Source of the DNA: Peptoniphilus_A olsenii
GTDB lineage: Bacteria > Bacillota > Clostridia > Tissierellales > Peptoniphilaceae
Length of the DNA: 64,000 nt
NCBI RefSeq assembly: GCF_040545475.1
Contig: NZ_JBEPMA010000009.1
Location: forward strand, 9,446 to 73,445
Direction: 5' to 3'
Position numbers and translations under genes: made by a program. Below the pieces are notes generated by a model, which saw only the letters and a list, made by a program, of their open reading frames with translations, was not told where the DNA came from and made no database searches. Positions 36,500 through 45,076 of the stretch are shown one piece after another (the first letter of the stretch is position 1; each line of letters begins with the position of its first letter).

Positions 36500-37453
36500 A
36501 TGGGATTATTAGTTGAAGGTAAATGGCAAGACAAATGGTATGATACAAAATCTACAGGTGGCAAGTTTATAAGAAAAGACTCTTCTTTTAGAGATTGGGT
36601 AACAAAAGATGGGTCTAAATTTGAAGATAGACAGACATTTCCTGCAGAAAAAGGCAGGTATCATTTGTATATTTCCTATGCATGTCCATGGGCATCTAGA
36701 ATATTAATGGCAAGAAAATTAAAAGGCTTAGAAGATTTAATTGATATTTCAATTGTCAGCCCGATCATGTATGAAAATGGATGGGAATTTGGCGGTTATG
36801 AAGGTGCAACAACTGATAAAGTACATGGTTTTAAATATTTATATGAAGTTTATGCACATTCTAACCCAGACTATACAGGCAGAGTGACAGTTCCGGTACT
36901 TTATGACATGAAGAGAGAGAAAATAGTAAATAATGAGTCGTCAGAAATATTGCGAATTTTTAATGAAGCTTTTGATGATTTAGGAGCAAAGGATGGAGAT
37001 TTCTATCCTAAAGAATACAGAGAAGAGATAGATAAAATAAACGAATTGGTATATGAGAATATCAACAATGGAGTATATAAAGCTGGATTTGCAACTGAGC
37101 AAGATGTATATAATAAAGAGGTTGAAAATCTTTTTAGAGCACTAGATAAAGTTGAAGAAATACTTTCCAAAAACAAATATTTAGTGGGTGATGTTTTTAC
37201 AGAAGCAGATATTAAACTATTTACAACCTTAGTTAGATTTGACTCCGTATATTTTGGGCATTTCAAATGTAATTTGAGACCACTTACAAGTTATGAAAAT
37301 ATTTGGAGATATACTCGTGAGATTTATAATATGGATGGTATAAAAGAAACTGTAAATATGAATCATATCAAAACTCACTATTATAAATCACACACAATGA
37401 TAAATCCAAATCAAATTGTACCAGAGGGGCCAATACTTGATTTTAGTATATAA
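36500..37453 (+). CDS. Glutathionyl-hydroquinone reductase-like GST (YqjG/Xi class)
   Basis: A 317-residue Xi-class glutathione transferase homologue. The catalytic cysteine is in YISYACPWASRIL, and the YENGWEFGGYEGATTDKV and FTEADIKLFTTLVRFDSVY segments are family hallmarks. These enzymes reduce glutathionyl-hydroquinones. In an anaerobe that may not make glutathione, the thiol used is uncertain. The start follows AAGGAGG, and the gene begins 18 bases after ftsH. Confidence 0.88.
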   Translation: MGLLVEGKWQDKWYDTKSTGGKFIRKDSSFRDWVTKDGSKFEDRQTFPAEKGRYHLYISYACPWASRILMARKLKGLEDLIDISIVSPIMYENGWEFGGYEGATTDKVHGFKYLYEVYAHSNPDYTGRVTVPVLYDMKREKIVNNESSEILRIFNEAFDDLGAKDGDFYPKEYREEIDKINELVYENINNGVYKAGFATEQDVYNKEVENLFRALDKVEEILSKNKYLVGDVFTEADIKLFTTLVRFDSVYFGHFKCNLRPLTSYENIWRYTREIYNMDGIKETVNMNHIKTHYYKSHTMINPNQIVPEGPILDFSI

Positions 37454-37484
37454 TAATTAAATTTTTCTATCTTATATTTATCTT

Positions 37485-37725
37485 TCGAAAAAAGGAAAGG
37501 GGGCATTGGGCTTTCGCTGCGAGGCCCCCTTTTCCTTTCCTTCGAGCAACCAACCAAACCCCACGCCTTTTTTAGACAAAGTTTTTACCTCTTTAGTTTT
37601 TCTTTTTACTCGCAAAAAGTCGGATTTTTAAAACTCGCTTACACTCGAACAGTTAAAAATCATTTTCGACTTTTTGCTATAATTGTTCGTGGTTTAGGTG
37701 CTTGAATACTTTTTTATTTAAACCT
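37485..37725 (-). repeat. Structured ~245-bp repeat element, copy C
   Basis: Reverse-strand copy of the element at 6769-7017, immediately after the GST gene. The long hairpin differs in several bases from copy A on both arms but keeps the stem and the GC-GAAA-GC loop. The outer AAACCACG / CGTGGGGTTTGG pairing and the AAAAAGTCG hairpin are also kept. Confidence 0.75.
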
Positions 37726-37745
37726 TACAAATCCTCTCCATTAAA

Positions 37746-37880
37746 TGCAGATCTCTCCATGCGTTCGCTATGCTCACTTAGTCGAGATGACATTGGAAAG
37801 GGCAACGACAACTCCTACAACTGTCATTCCGAGTGAAAGAAAATTCGTGAGAATTTTCTGTAATCGAGGAATCTGCCTGT
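37746..37880 (-). repeat. Two-armed inverted repeat, copy 8
   Basis: In reverse relative to copies 1-7: GCAGATCTCTCCATGCG to GTCGAGATGACA, linker GGGCAACGACAACTCC, then TGTCATTCCGAGTG to GAGGAATCTGCC. Confidence 0.75.
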
Positions 37881-37952
37881 AGAGGAGTCGCTATGTGTTG
37901 ATAAATAGAAGTTTTTTATTATTTTTAATATTACTTTTTGTATTTTAAACTT

Positions 37953-38104
37953 TACAGATTCTCTCCACTAATTGTAGACTCTTTATGCGTTTGCTTTGTT
38001 CACTTAGTCGAGATGACATTGGAAAGAGCAACGACACCCCACAACTGTCATTCCGAGTGAAAGAAAATTCGTGAGAATTTTCTGTAATCGAGGAATCTGC
38101 CTGT
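37953..38104 (-). repeat. Two-armed inverted repeat, copy 9
   Basis: Same orientation and plan as copy 8. The outer end is partly doubled (CAGATTCTCTCCAC at 37955 and GTAGACTCTTTATGCG at 37974). Confidence 0.7.
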
Positions 38105-38199
38105 ATAGGAGTAGTTTTGTAGATATAGGTAGAAGCCTTTTTTTATTATCTTTTCCTTTATACTTCTTTTTTTACCCAAACAAAATTTCCCCGTTACAT

Positions 38200-38250
38200 G
38201 CAGATCCTTCGATTCAGAAATCTTACAGATTTCTTTCGCTCAGAATGACA
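38200..38250 (+). repeat. Single arm of the two-armed repeat
   Basis: GCAGATCCTTCGATTC to GCTCAGAATGACA, with the inner hairpin AAATCTTACAGATTT. The partner arm is missing. Confidence 0.6.
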
Positions 38251-38336
38251 TAATAAGTAAAATTATTTATCTAATATCGATAAATAGTTATTGCAATTCG
38301 ATAACAATATTGATATTATAAATACAGAGGTGAGAT

Positions 38337-38807
38337 ATGAAAAAGTTTAGAGTAATGTTAGTAGAAATCTCTCTATTGATTTTAATTGCATCATTATTAA
38401 TTTTGGCATACAAGTTGGTAAATATTTCGGGCATGGTTTCATCATTATATCCAGAATTTTCAAATATGAGATATCCATTATTAATTCTTTTGGAATTTGT
38501 ATTTTTAGTTACAGTTTTAGCTCTAATATTTGGTTTTAGTTGTCTTATTTTATACAAAAAGGACTGCATTTTTGATAAAAGAATGTATAGAGGTCTCCAA
38601 AATATTGGACTTTCATTTATCGCTGGAATATTTTTAATGATTTTAATAATATTTTATACAAATTTAAATTTAAGTGCCTCTATCACCAATGTATTTATAT
38701 ATTTTGGAATTTTTATATATCTGATAATTTCACAAATTTTCTTCATACTTTCAGATCTAGTTAGTGAAGGTATAAGTTTAAAAGAAGAAAATGACTTAAC
38801 TATATGA
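38337..38807 (+). CDS. DUF2975 family membrane protein
   Basis: A 156-residue protein with four membrane helices, typical of DUF2975. The next gene, eight bases on, encodes a small Xre-type regulator, the usual partner. The start has GAGGTGAG upstream. Function unknown. Confidence 0.75.
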   Translation: MKKFRVMLVEISLLILIASLLILAYKLVNISGMVSSLYPEFSNMRYPLLILLEFVFLVTVLALIFGFSCLILYKKDCIFDKRMYRGLQNIGLSFIAGIFLMILIIFYTNLNLSASITNVFIYFGIFIYLIISQIFFILSDLVSEGISLKEENDLTI

Positions 38808-38814
38808 GGTTTTC

Positions 38815-39021
38815 ATGGGAAAAATAATTGTAAATTTAGATGTAGAATTGGCAAAAAATAAAATGAGTCTAACAGAGCTTTCTGAAAAGGTTGGTATAAC
38901 CCTACCTAATTTATCTATACTCAAAAATAATAAAGCTAAAGCAATTCGATTTTCAACACTTGAGAAAATTTGTGAGGCTTTAAACTGCGATGTTTGTGAT
39001 ATATTAAAATACGAAAGGTGA
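38815..39021 (+). CDS. Small Xre/YozG-type helix-turn-helix regulator
   Basis: A 68-residue single-domain regulator: MSLTELSEKVGITLPNLSIL is the helix-turn-helix and FSTLEKICEALNCDVCDIL the closing helices. It matches the YozG-like regulators found beside DUF2975 genes and probably controls this small operon. Confidence 0.85.
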   Translation: MGKIIVNLDVELAKNKMSLTELSEKVGITLPNLSILKNNKAKAIRFSTLEKICEALNCDVCDILKYER

Positions 39022-39025
39022 AAAA

Positions 39026-39514
39026 ATGAAAGATAATTATGTAAAGAAAAGTATAATGTTGATGTTAATCCTTTTTATAATATCTTCTATCCCTTTATAT
39101 TTCTTGTCTGATAGAAGAATAGAAGTTGCAAAGAGAATTTCTTATGTATTCGATGTAGATATTTCAGAAAATGCAAAAAGGGTTCAGGAAGCATATAAAG
39201 AACCAAGTTTTCACGGAGATGGAATAAGAGCAGTAAAATTAACTGTAAAAAGTGATGAACTTCGCAATATATCCAAAGAATTGAGCATGAACAAAGAAAT
39301 AAAGAAACTAGATATAGATAATGACTATATAAAATTTCCTATAAATTATTTAAACAAAGAAAAATCTTTTAATATTAAAGAACCAAAAAATTATGAAATT
39401 TATTCTAAATCAAAGAACGATAAAGAAAGTGGTATAAATTATTTTGCAAACTATTATTTGTTATTAATAGAAAAGAATGGAAAAGAAATAATCTTCATAG
39501 AATCAGATACTTGA
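39026..39514 (+). CDS. Membrane-anchored protein of unknown function
   Basis: A 162-residue protein with one N-terminal membrane helix (about 9-27) and a mixed alpha/beta outer part. It begins four bases after the regulator gene, with GAAAGGTG as ribosome site, and completes a three-gene operon. I recognise no family. Confidence 0.65.
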   Translation: MKDNYVKKSIMLMLILFIISSIPLYFLSDRRIEVAKRISYVFDVDISENAKRVQEAYKEPSFHGDGIRAVKLTVKSDELRNISKELSMNKEIKKLDIDNDYIKFPINYLNKEKSFNIKEPKNYEIYSKSKNDKESGINYFANYYLLLIEKNGKEIIFIESDT

Positions 39515-39590
39515 TTATATGAAGATTATTTAATTTAGTTATTAAAAATTATTTTTAAATTAGATTATAAACTTTTGTCTTAACAAAAAT

Positions 39591-40109
39591 TTAAAATTCA
39601 TTGTAGTGAACTTTTGAGCTAATGTCGAACTCTTCGTGATTTTTAGTTCCCATTTTTTTGTAGCCTATAGGTATCAAACACTGAACTCTATAAGGAGATT
39701 TTACGCCAAATTCATCTTTGAAATATTCCTCATAGGAAATTTTATCTTGAGTATTTCCTTCTTTGACATTTATCCAACAAGTAGAAAGTCCTTCTTCTTC
39801 GCATAGAAGTTGCAGGTAACTTGCGGCAATTGATGCTTCCTCAACCCAAGTTTTACAAATTTCAGTATTAGCCATTACAATAACGATAGCAGGAGCCTCT
39901 TTCAAATACATTGTGGCAAAAGAATTCATCTCTGATAACTTTTCGATTTTTTCCTTATCATCAACAACTATAAACTCAACTGGATGAGAATTTCCGTTAG
40001 ATGGACCCATTGATGCGTACATTAGGATATTTTCTAAAACTTCACTATCGATTTTTTTATCTTTGTATTTTCTAACTGAACGTCTTTTTTTGATTAAATC
40101 TTTTAACAA
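39591..40109 (-). CDS. Nitroreductase family protein
   Basis: About 172 residues of an FMN-dependent nitroreductase-like oxidoreductase. The start region LIKKRRSVRKYKDKKID, the ASMGPSNGNSHPVEFIVVDD segment and the PYRVQCLIPIGYKK segment bind FMN in the family. TTG 40109 lies five bases after AGAGGTGA and gives the usual N-terminus; the upstream ATG at 40148 would add 13 untypical residues. Substrate unknown. Confidence 0.85.
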   Translation of the reverse strand: MLKDLIKKRRSVRKYKDKKIDSEVLENILMYASMGPSNGNSHPVEFIVVDDKEKIEKLSEMNSFATMYLKEAPAIVIVMANTEICKTWVEEASIAASYLQLLCEEEGLSTCWINVKEGNTQDKISYEEYFKDEFGVKSPYRVQCLIPIGYKKMGTKNHEEFDISSKVHYNEF

Positions 40110-40269
40110 AATATCACCTCTTACATATTTTATCATAAACTCTATCAATAAGAAATTGATTGCATAAATATCATATTATATTTAATAAAGGGCTATAACA
40201 CATTTAAATTACAAGAATATTAGAGTTAAATAAATATTAAAAATTTTTGAAAATATTTTCATAAAAAGC

Positions 40270-40298
40270 TTGACAAAATTATTTTAGTAAAGTACAAT
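40270..40298 (+). promoter_or_regulatory. Consensus promoter of a candidate small RNA
   Basis: TTGACA at 40270-40275 and TACAAT at 40293-40298, 17 bases apart. The expected start is near 40305. Confidence 0.75.
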
Positions 40299-40304
40299 AT
40301 AAGA

Positions 40305-40385
40305 GAAGTGAAAACTTCATCATCTTTTTTCTTCCCTTAGAGAGTGGTAAATTAATACATAGACCACTCTCTCTTTATTTGTTTC
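40305..40385 (+). ncRNA. Candidate ~80-nt small RNA or terminated leader
   Basis: A consensus promoter is followed within 80 bases by a strong terminator: AGAGAGTGGT (40339-40348) pairs with ACCACTCTCT (40363-40372), then CTTTATTTGTTT. The 5' end forms another hairpin, GAAGT-GAAA-ACTTC (40305-40318), and the middle is pyrimidine-rich (CATCATCTTTTTTCTTCCC). No ribosome site is present. It may be a free small RNA or an attenuated leader of the SLH gene 100 bases further on. No known RNA family is recognised. Confidence 0.55.
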
Positions 40386-40484
40386 AAACATATTACAAAA
40401 GCACTTATTTGTAACACAATCTTAAAACAATTTCACTAATAAAATTAGACAATTTAATATATAATTAGGTTGAAGGTGATTGAG

Positions 40485-41147
40485 ATGAAATTTTTTAAAA
40501 AATTTTCATTGATCTTTATCTCCTCAACACTAATTCTCACAAATTCTGTGTTTGCAAGAAATTTTAATGACACAAGAGACCATTGGGCAGCAAATTCGAT
40601 TGATGTTATCACTGACAACAGAATAATGCAAGGTTATGAAGATAATACTTTTAGACCTGAAGATTTTATATCTAGGGCTGAGTTTTATGCGGTAGTAAAC
40701 AATATGGCAAAACTTGACAAGACTTATACTGTAACATTTTCAGATGTAAAAACATCAGATTGGTTTTATCAAGATGTTGCCAAGGGCATAAAAGCCGGTT
40801 ATCTAACGCCAACAACAGGACCTCTTTATCCTGACAGAGAGATTAACAGAGAAGAAGTTGCAGAAATTCTGGGCTACATGTATTCTTTAAAGGGTAATGT
40901 TTCTGCTACAAATGAATTTAAAGACAGAGGCAACATCAAAAGCTCTGCTAGGGGCTATGTAGGAGCACTTGTCGAAGCGGGAATTCTCAGAGGATATTCA
41001 AATGGAAATTTTTATCCTAAAAGGTCAATGAGAAGATCAGAAGTAGCTGTGCTTTTAAGATCTCTAGTGGATAAATATGGTTATCCAACACAAAAGAGTG
41101 TCAACAATAGCAAAATTAAATTTGGAAGTAGAGATCTCTACGAATGA
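40485..41147 (+). CDS. Secreted protein with three S-layer homology domains
   Basis: About 220 residues: a signal peptide ending in SVFA, then three SLH repeats (NDTRDHWAANSIDVITDNRI; SDVKTSDWFYQDVAKGIKAG; KDRGNIKSSARGYVGALVEA) and a short tail. SLH domains bind pyruvylated wall polymers. With nothing but SLH repeats, the protein may be an anchor or filler of the cell surface. ATG 40485 follows AAGGTGAT; an upstream TTG at 40470 overlaps that region. Confidence 0.88.
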   Translation: MKFFKKFSLIFISSTLILTNSVFARNFNDTRDHWAANSIDVITDNRIMQGYEDNTFRPEDFISRAEFYAVVNNMAKLDKTYTVTFSDVKTSDWFYQDVAKGIKAGYLTPTTGPLYPDREINREEVAEILGYMYSLKGNVSATNEFKDRGNIKSSARGYVGALVEAGILRGYSNGNFYPKRSMRRSEVAVLLRSLVDKYGYPTQKSVNNSKIKFGSRDLYE

Positions 41148-41148
41148 T

Positions 41149-41176
41149 AAAGGCATTTAATGCCTTTATTTTTTTG
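41149..41176 (+). terminator. Intrinsic terminator of the SLH gene
   Basis: AAAGGCATT-AATGCCTTT hairpin with a T run. Confidence 0.9.
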
Positions 41177-41272
41177 CGTAAAATGGGTATTAAATAAGCA
41201 CAAATCTATGCACAATCGATTAATTATTTATCTCTTTATAACAATTGAAAAATCATATGATATAAGCAAAAC

Positions 41273-41300
41273 CTATACCGGCTATTGCGAAATGGTATAG
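41273..41300. promoter_or_regulatory. Dyad upstream of the citrate operon
   Basis: CTATACC (41273-41279) and GGTATAG (41294-41300) form an exact 7-bp inverted repeat about 60 bases before citG. It could be an operator for a citrate regulator; none is encoded nearby. Confidence 0.4.
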
Positions 41301-41362
41301 CAAAAAGTCTATAATAAAGCAATTAAGCGTGTTATCTCTGTTATAATTTATTTGAGGTTACT

Positions 41363-42184
41363 ATGATAAATGAATTTGTTATTTCTAAAATTGCTTTTAA
41401 ATCTTTAATATGTGAAGTTTCTGCCACACCCAAACCAGGATTGGTGGATTTAATAGACTCGGGATCTCATAAAGATATGAATTATCTGACATTTATAAAA
41501 AGTTCTGTTGCTATAAGTGATTATTTTAAAAAAGCTTATTTGTTAGGTATAAAAAATTATAAATTTGAAGATTTTATAGAGTTAAGAGAAGAAGGAAAAT
41601 TTGCAGAAATTGAGATGTATAAAGCCACAGAGGATGTAAACACGCATAAGGGAATAATCTTTTCATTAGGTCTTTTAGTTTATGCAACAGGAATACAGAA
41701 AAGCCTTGGAGATATATCATCTTTTTCAATTGTAAATCGTGTTAAAAGTTTATGTTCGAATATAACTGAAGAACTAAATAACGATTTAAATACTGCTGGT
41801 GGACTACAATACAAAAAGTATGGACTCAAAGGTATTAGGAATGAAGCTGAAGAAGGATTTGAAAAAGCTTTGACAGTTGGATTGTATAATTTTAAAAGAT
41901 ATATACACACACTTTCTTTTAATGATGCTATTGTTAATACTTTGATGCATTTCATGGAAATTTTAGATGATTCAAACCTAATAAAAAGAGGTGGACTTTG
42001 TGGATTAAATTTTGCAAAAGAGTCTGCGTCAAAGGCAATAGAATTAGGGTCAATGAATACAAATAAGGGGCGGGCATATATTGCCAATTTAAATAAAGAA
42101 TTTATTGAAAAAAATCTGAGTCCTGGTGGTTCAGCAGATTATATAATTCTCACACTATATTTTTATTTTTTGGAGGAATTATGA
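41363..42184 (+). CDS. citG: Triphosphoribosyl-dephospho-CoA synthase CitG
   Basis: Makes the precursor of the citrate lyase prosthetic group from ATP and dephospho-CoA. The family motifs ATPKPGLVDLIDSGSHKDMNY (about residues 21-41), EDVNTHKGIIFSLG and GLCGLNFAKESASKA are clear. It is the first gene of the citrate operon and overlaps citC by four bases. Confidence 0.93.
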   Translation: MINEFVISKIAFKSLICEVSATPKPGLVDLIDSGSHKDMNYLTFIKSSVAISDYFKKAYLLGIKNYKFEDFIELREEGKFAEIEMYKATEDVNTHKGIIFSLGLLVYATGIQKSLGDISSFSIVNRVKSLCSNITEELNNDLNTAGGLQYKKYGLKGIRNEAEEGFEKALTVGLYNFKRYIHTLSFNDAIVNTLMHFMEILDDSNLIKRGGLCGLNFAKESASKAIELGSMNTNKGRAYIANLNKEFIEKNLSPGGSADYIILTLYFYFLEEL

Positions 42185-43182
42185 TTAACTATAGAGAAGC
42201 TATTCCCAAAATTGATAAAAAAGATATTATAAAATTTTTGAATAAATTTGATTTGAAATTTGAAGAAGACATTGATTATACAATAATTGCAGAAGAAGAC
42301 CAAAAGATTGTAGCTACAGGATCTCTTTCAGAAAATGTACTGAAATGTTTTGCTGTAGACAAACATTATCAAGGTATGTCTATTTCTAATACGATAATAA
42401 CTAAACTCTTAGATAAAGCTTATTCACTTAATAGAAGTCATTTATTTATTTTTACAAAGCCCGAAAACGAAAACATTTTTAAAGATTTTGGATTCAAAGA
42501 GGTGTGTAAAGTCCCAGAAGTTATGCTCTTAGATAATAAAATAGAATGTTTATATGAAAGACTAAATGAGTTAGAAAACTCAGTGGAGTCTGGGGCTATA
42601 GTAATAAATGCGAATCCAATGACTAAAGGACATTTAAAATTAATAGAGACTTGTTCAAAATTAGTAAATAAACTTTATGTTTTTGTGGTCTCTGAAGATA
42701 AATCAATCTTTCCTTTTAAATTCAGATATAAAATTGTGAAAGAGGCTTGTAAAGGCCTAAAAAATGTTGAAGTTATTGAAGGCAGTGAATATATAATTTC
42801 CAGAAATACCTTTCCAACTTATTTTTATAAAGATTCTAAAATAATAATAGAAGCTTACACAAAACTTGATATTTCAATTTTTGCTCAGTACTTTGCAAAA
42901 GCTATGAATATAAAAAAGAGATTTGTAGGTACCGAAACTAATGATTTAGTAACTAAAGATTATAATAAAAAAATGAAAGAGATTTTACCTGAATTTGGTA
43001 TTGAGCTCATAGAGATAGAAAGATTTAAAGAGACAGGTGAAATTATATCTGCTAGTACTGTTAGAAAACTTATAGCAGAAAGTAAATTTGAGGAATCTAA
43101 GAAGTTTTTGCCAGACGCAACTATTAGAGCACTTGAAACACCAGAAGGTAGAGAGATAATTGAAAAACTACAAAAAAATTGA
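42181..43182 (+). CDS. citC: Citrate lyase ligase CitC
   Basis: Acetylates the prosthetic group of citrate lyase, using acetate and ATP, to switch the enzyme on. Residues 1-125 are a GNAT-like domain (CFAVDKHYQGMSISNTIITKL); residues 138-333 are a nucleotidyltransferase domain with VINANPMTKGHLKLIE (the HxGH-type motif) and ISASTVRKLIAE. Length and layout are standard. Confidence 0.93.
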   Translation: MINYREAIPKIDKKDIIKFLNKFDLKFEEDIDYTIIAEEDQKIVATGSLSENVLKCFAVDKHYQGMSISNTIITKLLDKAYSLNRSHLFIFTKPENENIFKDFGFKEVCKVPEVMLLDNKIECLYERLNELENSVESGAIVINANPMTKGHLKLIETCSKLVNKLYVFVVSEDKSIFPFKFRYKIVKEACKGLKNVEVIEGSEYIISRNTFPTYFYKDSKIIIEAYTKLDISIFAQYFAKAMNIKKRFVGTETNDLVTKDYNKKMKEILPEFGIELIEIERFKETGEIISASTVRKLIAESKFEESKKFLPDATIRALETPEGREIIEKLQKN

Positions 43183-43693
43183 ACAAATCAATAAACTATT
43201 AGAAGCTAAAGAGAAAAGGTTTATTTATCAACAAGAATTAATCAAAAAGTATAAAAACACCTTGATCTCATTCATGTTAAATATACCTGGAGAAGTGAAA
43301 AGTTCATCAAAAACAAGAGAATTTCAAAAGTATTATGTAAATGAAATAAAAACGATACTAAAACAAAATAATATTGAAATTTTATATGAAGATTTTAGAT
43401 ATAAAGATACAGGAGATGAGTATTTTGCAATAGTAAATGGCGATGCAGTAGTAGTTAAAAATCTTATGATAAATTTAGAAGAGTCAAAAAAAGAGTGTCG
43501 ACTTTTAGATATAGATATATTTGATAAATCAATTAATCAAATAAGCAGACAAAAACTAGGCTTTGATAGTAGAAAATGCTTGGTTTGTGACGAAGAAGCA
43601 AAATTTTGCATGAGAAAAGGCACTCACACAATTGAAGAGATAATTGAGCAAGCAAATAATTTGTTGGAGGTAAATTATGAAAAAAAGAATTGA
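43160..43693 (+). CDS. citX: Holo-citrate lyase synthase CitX
   Basis: Transfers the phosphoribosyl-dephospho-CoA group to the acyl carrier protein CitD. The family motifs LISFMLNIPGEVKSS, DIDIFD and SRQKLGFDSRKCLVCDEEAKFCMRKGTHT are present. The start is TTG 43160, a few bases after GAGAG inside the end of citC. It overlaps oadA by 17 bases. Confidence 0.9.
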   Translation: MKNYKKIEQINKLLEAKEKRFIYQQELIKKYKNTLISFMLNIPGEVKSSSKTREFQKYYVNEIKTILKQNNIEILYEDFRYKDTGDEYFAIVNGDAVVVKNLMINLEESKKECRLLDIDIFDKSINQISRQKLGFDSRKCLVCDEEAKFCMRKGTHTIEEIIEQANNLLEVNYEKKN

Positions 43694-45023
43694 TTTCGTA
43701 GAAACTGTTCTTAGAGATTCACATCAAAGTTTGATGGCTACACGTATGAAATATTCTGATTTTAAAGATGCACTAGATTTGATTGATAATGCAGGTTATC
43801 ATGCAGTTGAGTGCTGGGGCGGAGCGACTTTTGATTCTTGTATCAGATTTTTGGACGAAGATCCTTGGGAAAGAATTAGGAATATAAAATCTAAACTTAA
43901 AAATACAAAAACTCAAATGCTTCTTAGAGGTCAAAATTTGTTGGGATATAAAAACTATCCAGATGACGTAGTAGAAAAATTCATTGAACTTTCCATTAAA
44001 AATGGAGTAGATATAGTTAGAATATTTGATGCACTAAATGATTTAAGAAATTTAGAGACATCTATTGCAGCTACTAAAAAATATGGAGCAGAAGCACAAG
44101 TTACTCTTTGTTATACAATTTCTGATGTTCATACTGTAGACTACTTTACAAAACTTGCATCAGATATCGAAGAAATGGGTGCAGACTCAATTGCCATAAA
44201 AGACATGGCAGGTATATTAAGACCTTATGAAGCATATGAACTTGTCAGAAATATTAGGATGAAGACAGATATCCCTCTGGAAATACATTCGCACACAACA
44301 ACAGGACTTGGAACCTCAACTTTATTAAAAGCAATAGAAGCAGGAGTAGATATTATAGATACATCTATATCTCCATTTGCAGGAGGAACTTCACATCCAC
44401 CTACTGAAACATTACACATGATAGTTGAGGAGAAAGGTTATTACTCACCCCTTAAAATTGAAGTATTACAAGAATTAGCAGAGTATTTTGAAGTCATAAA
44501 AGAAAAATATATAGCGGATGGTACACTTCCCGTTAAAATGCTTACAGAAGATCCAAAAGGACTTATATATCAAGTGCCAGGAGGGATGCTATCAAATCTA
44601 TACAATCAATTAAAAGGTTTAAAACAGCTTGATAAATACAATCAGGTACTTTCTGAAGTGCCTAGAGTTAGAAAAGATTTAGGTTATCCGCCTTTAGTTA
44701 CACCAATGAGTCAAATGGTAGGAACTCAATCAGCATTTAATGTAATAATGGGACAGAGATATAAAATGGTACCAAATGAAATAAAGGACTATCTTAGAGG
44801 CTATTATGGCAAGAGTCCAGTGCCAATTGATGATACTTTTAGAAAATCAATAATTGGTGAAGAAGAGCCTATCACTGATAGGCCAGCAAATCATTTGAAA
44901 CCTAAGATGGACTATTTTAGAAACGAATCTAGTGGACTAGCTCGTACTGAAGAAGATGTGCTCACTTATGCAATGTTTCCAGAAGTAGCAAAGACATTTT
45001 TGAAAAATAAGTATGGGCTATAA
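43677..45023 (+). CDS. oadA: Oxaloacetate decarboxylase alpha subunit (carboxyltransferase)
   Basis: A 448-residue carboxyltransferase that takes CO2 from oxaloacetate made by citrate lyase. Family marks are VETVLRDSHQSLMATRM at the start, DALNDLRN, the reactive lysine in AIKDMAGILRPYEA and the metal ligands in EIHSHTTTGLG. The biotin-carrier domain found in many OadA proteins is absent, and no beta or gamma (membrane pump) genes are in the window, so biotin carrier and membrane subunits must be encoded elsewhere or the protein works otherwise. Confidence 0.9.
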   Translation: MKKRIDFVETVLRDSHQSLMATRMKYSDFKDALDLIDNAGYHAVECWGGATFDSCIRFLDEDPWERIRNIKSKLKNTKTQMLLRGQNLLGYKNYPDDVVEKFIELSIKNGVDIVRIFDALNDLRNLETSIAATKKYGAEAQVTLCYTISDVHTVDYFTKLASDIEEMGADSIAIKDMAGILRPYEAYELVRNIRMKTDIPLEIHSHTTTGLGTSTLLKAIEAGVDIIDTSISPFAGGTSHPPTETLHMIVEEKGYYSPLKIEVLQELAEYFEVIKEKYIADGTLPVKMLTEDPKGLIYQVPGGMLSNLYNQLKGLKQLDKYNQVLSEVPRVRKDLGYPPLVTPMSQMVGTQSAFNVIMGQRYKMVPNEIKDYLRGYYGKSPVPIDDTFRKSIIGEEEPITDRPANHLKPKMDYFRNESSGLARTEEDVLTYAMFPEVAKTFLKNKYGL

Positions 45024-45076
45024 ATTAGATTTAATTTATAAATTTCTTTTTATCTAAAAATTAGGGAGGTATAGAT

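Noticed and set aside
38071..38253. A 60-codon plus-strand frame after the third repeat cluster
   Set aside because: It is formed by repeat arms and has no ribosome site or family.
40308..40340. A 10-codon leader peptide with Phe codons (GTG to TAG) in the candidate small RNA
   Set aside because: No ribosome site, and the downstream gene has no link to phenylalanine.
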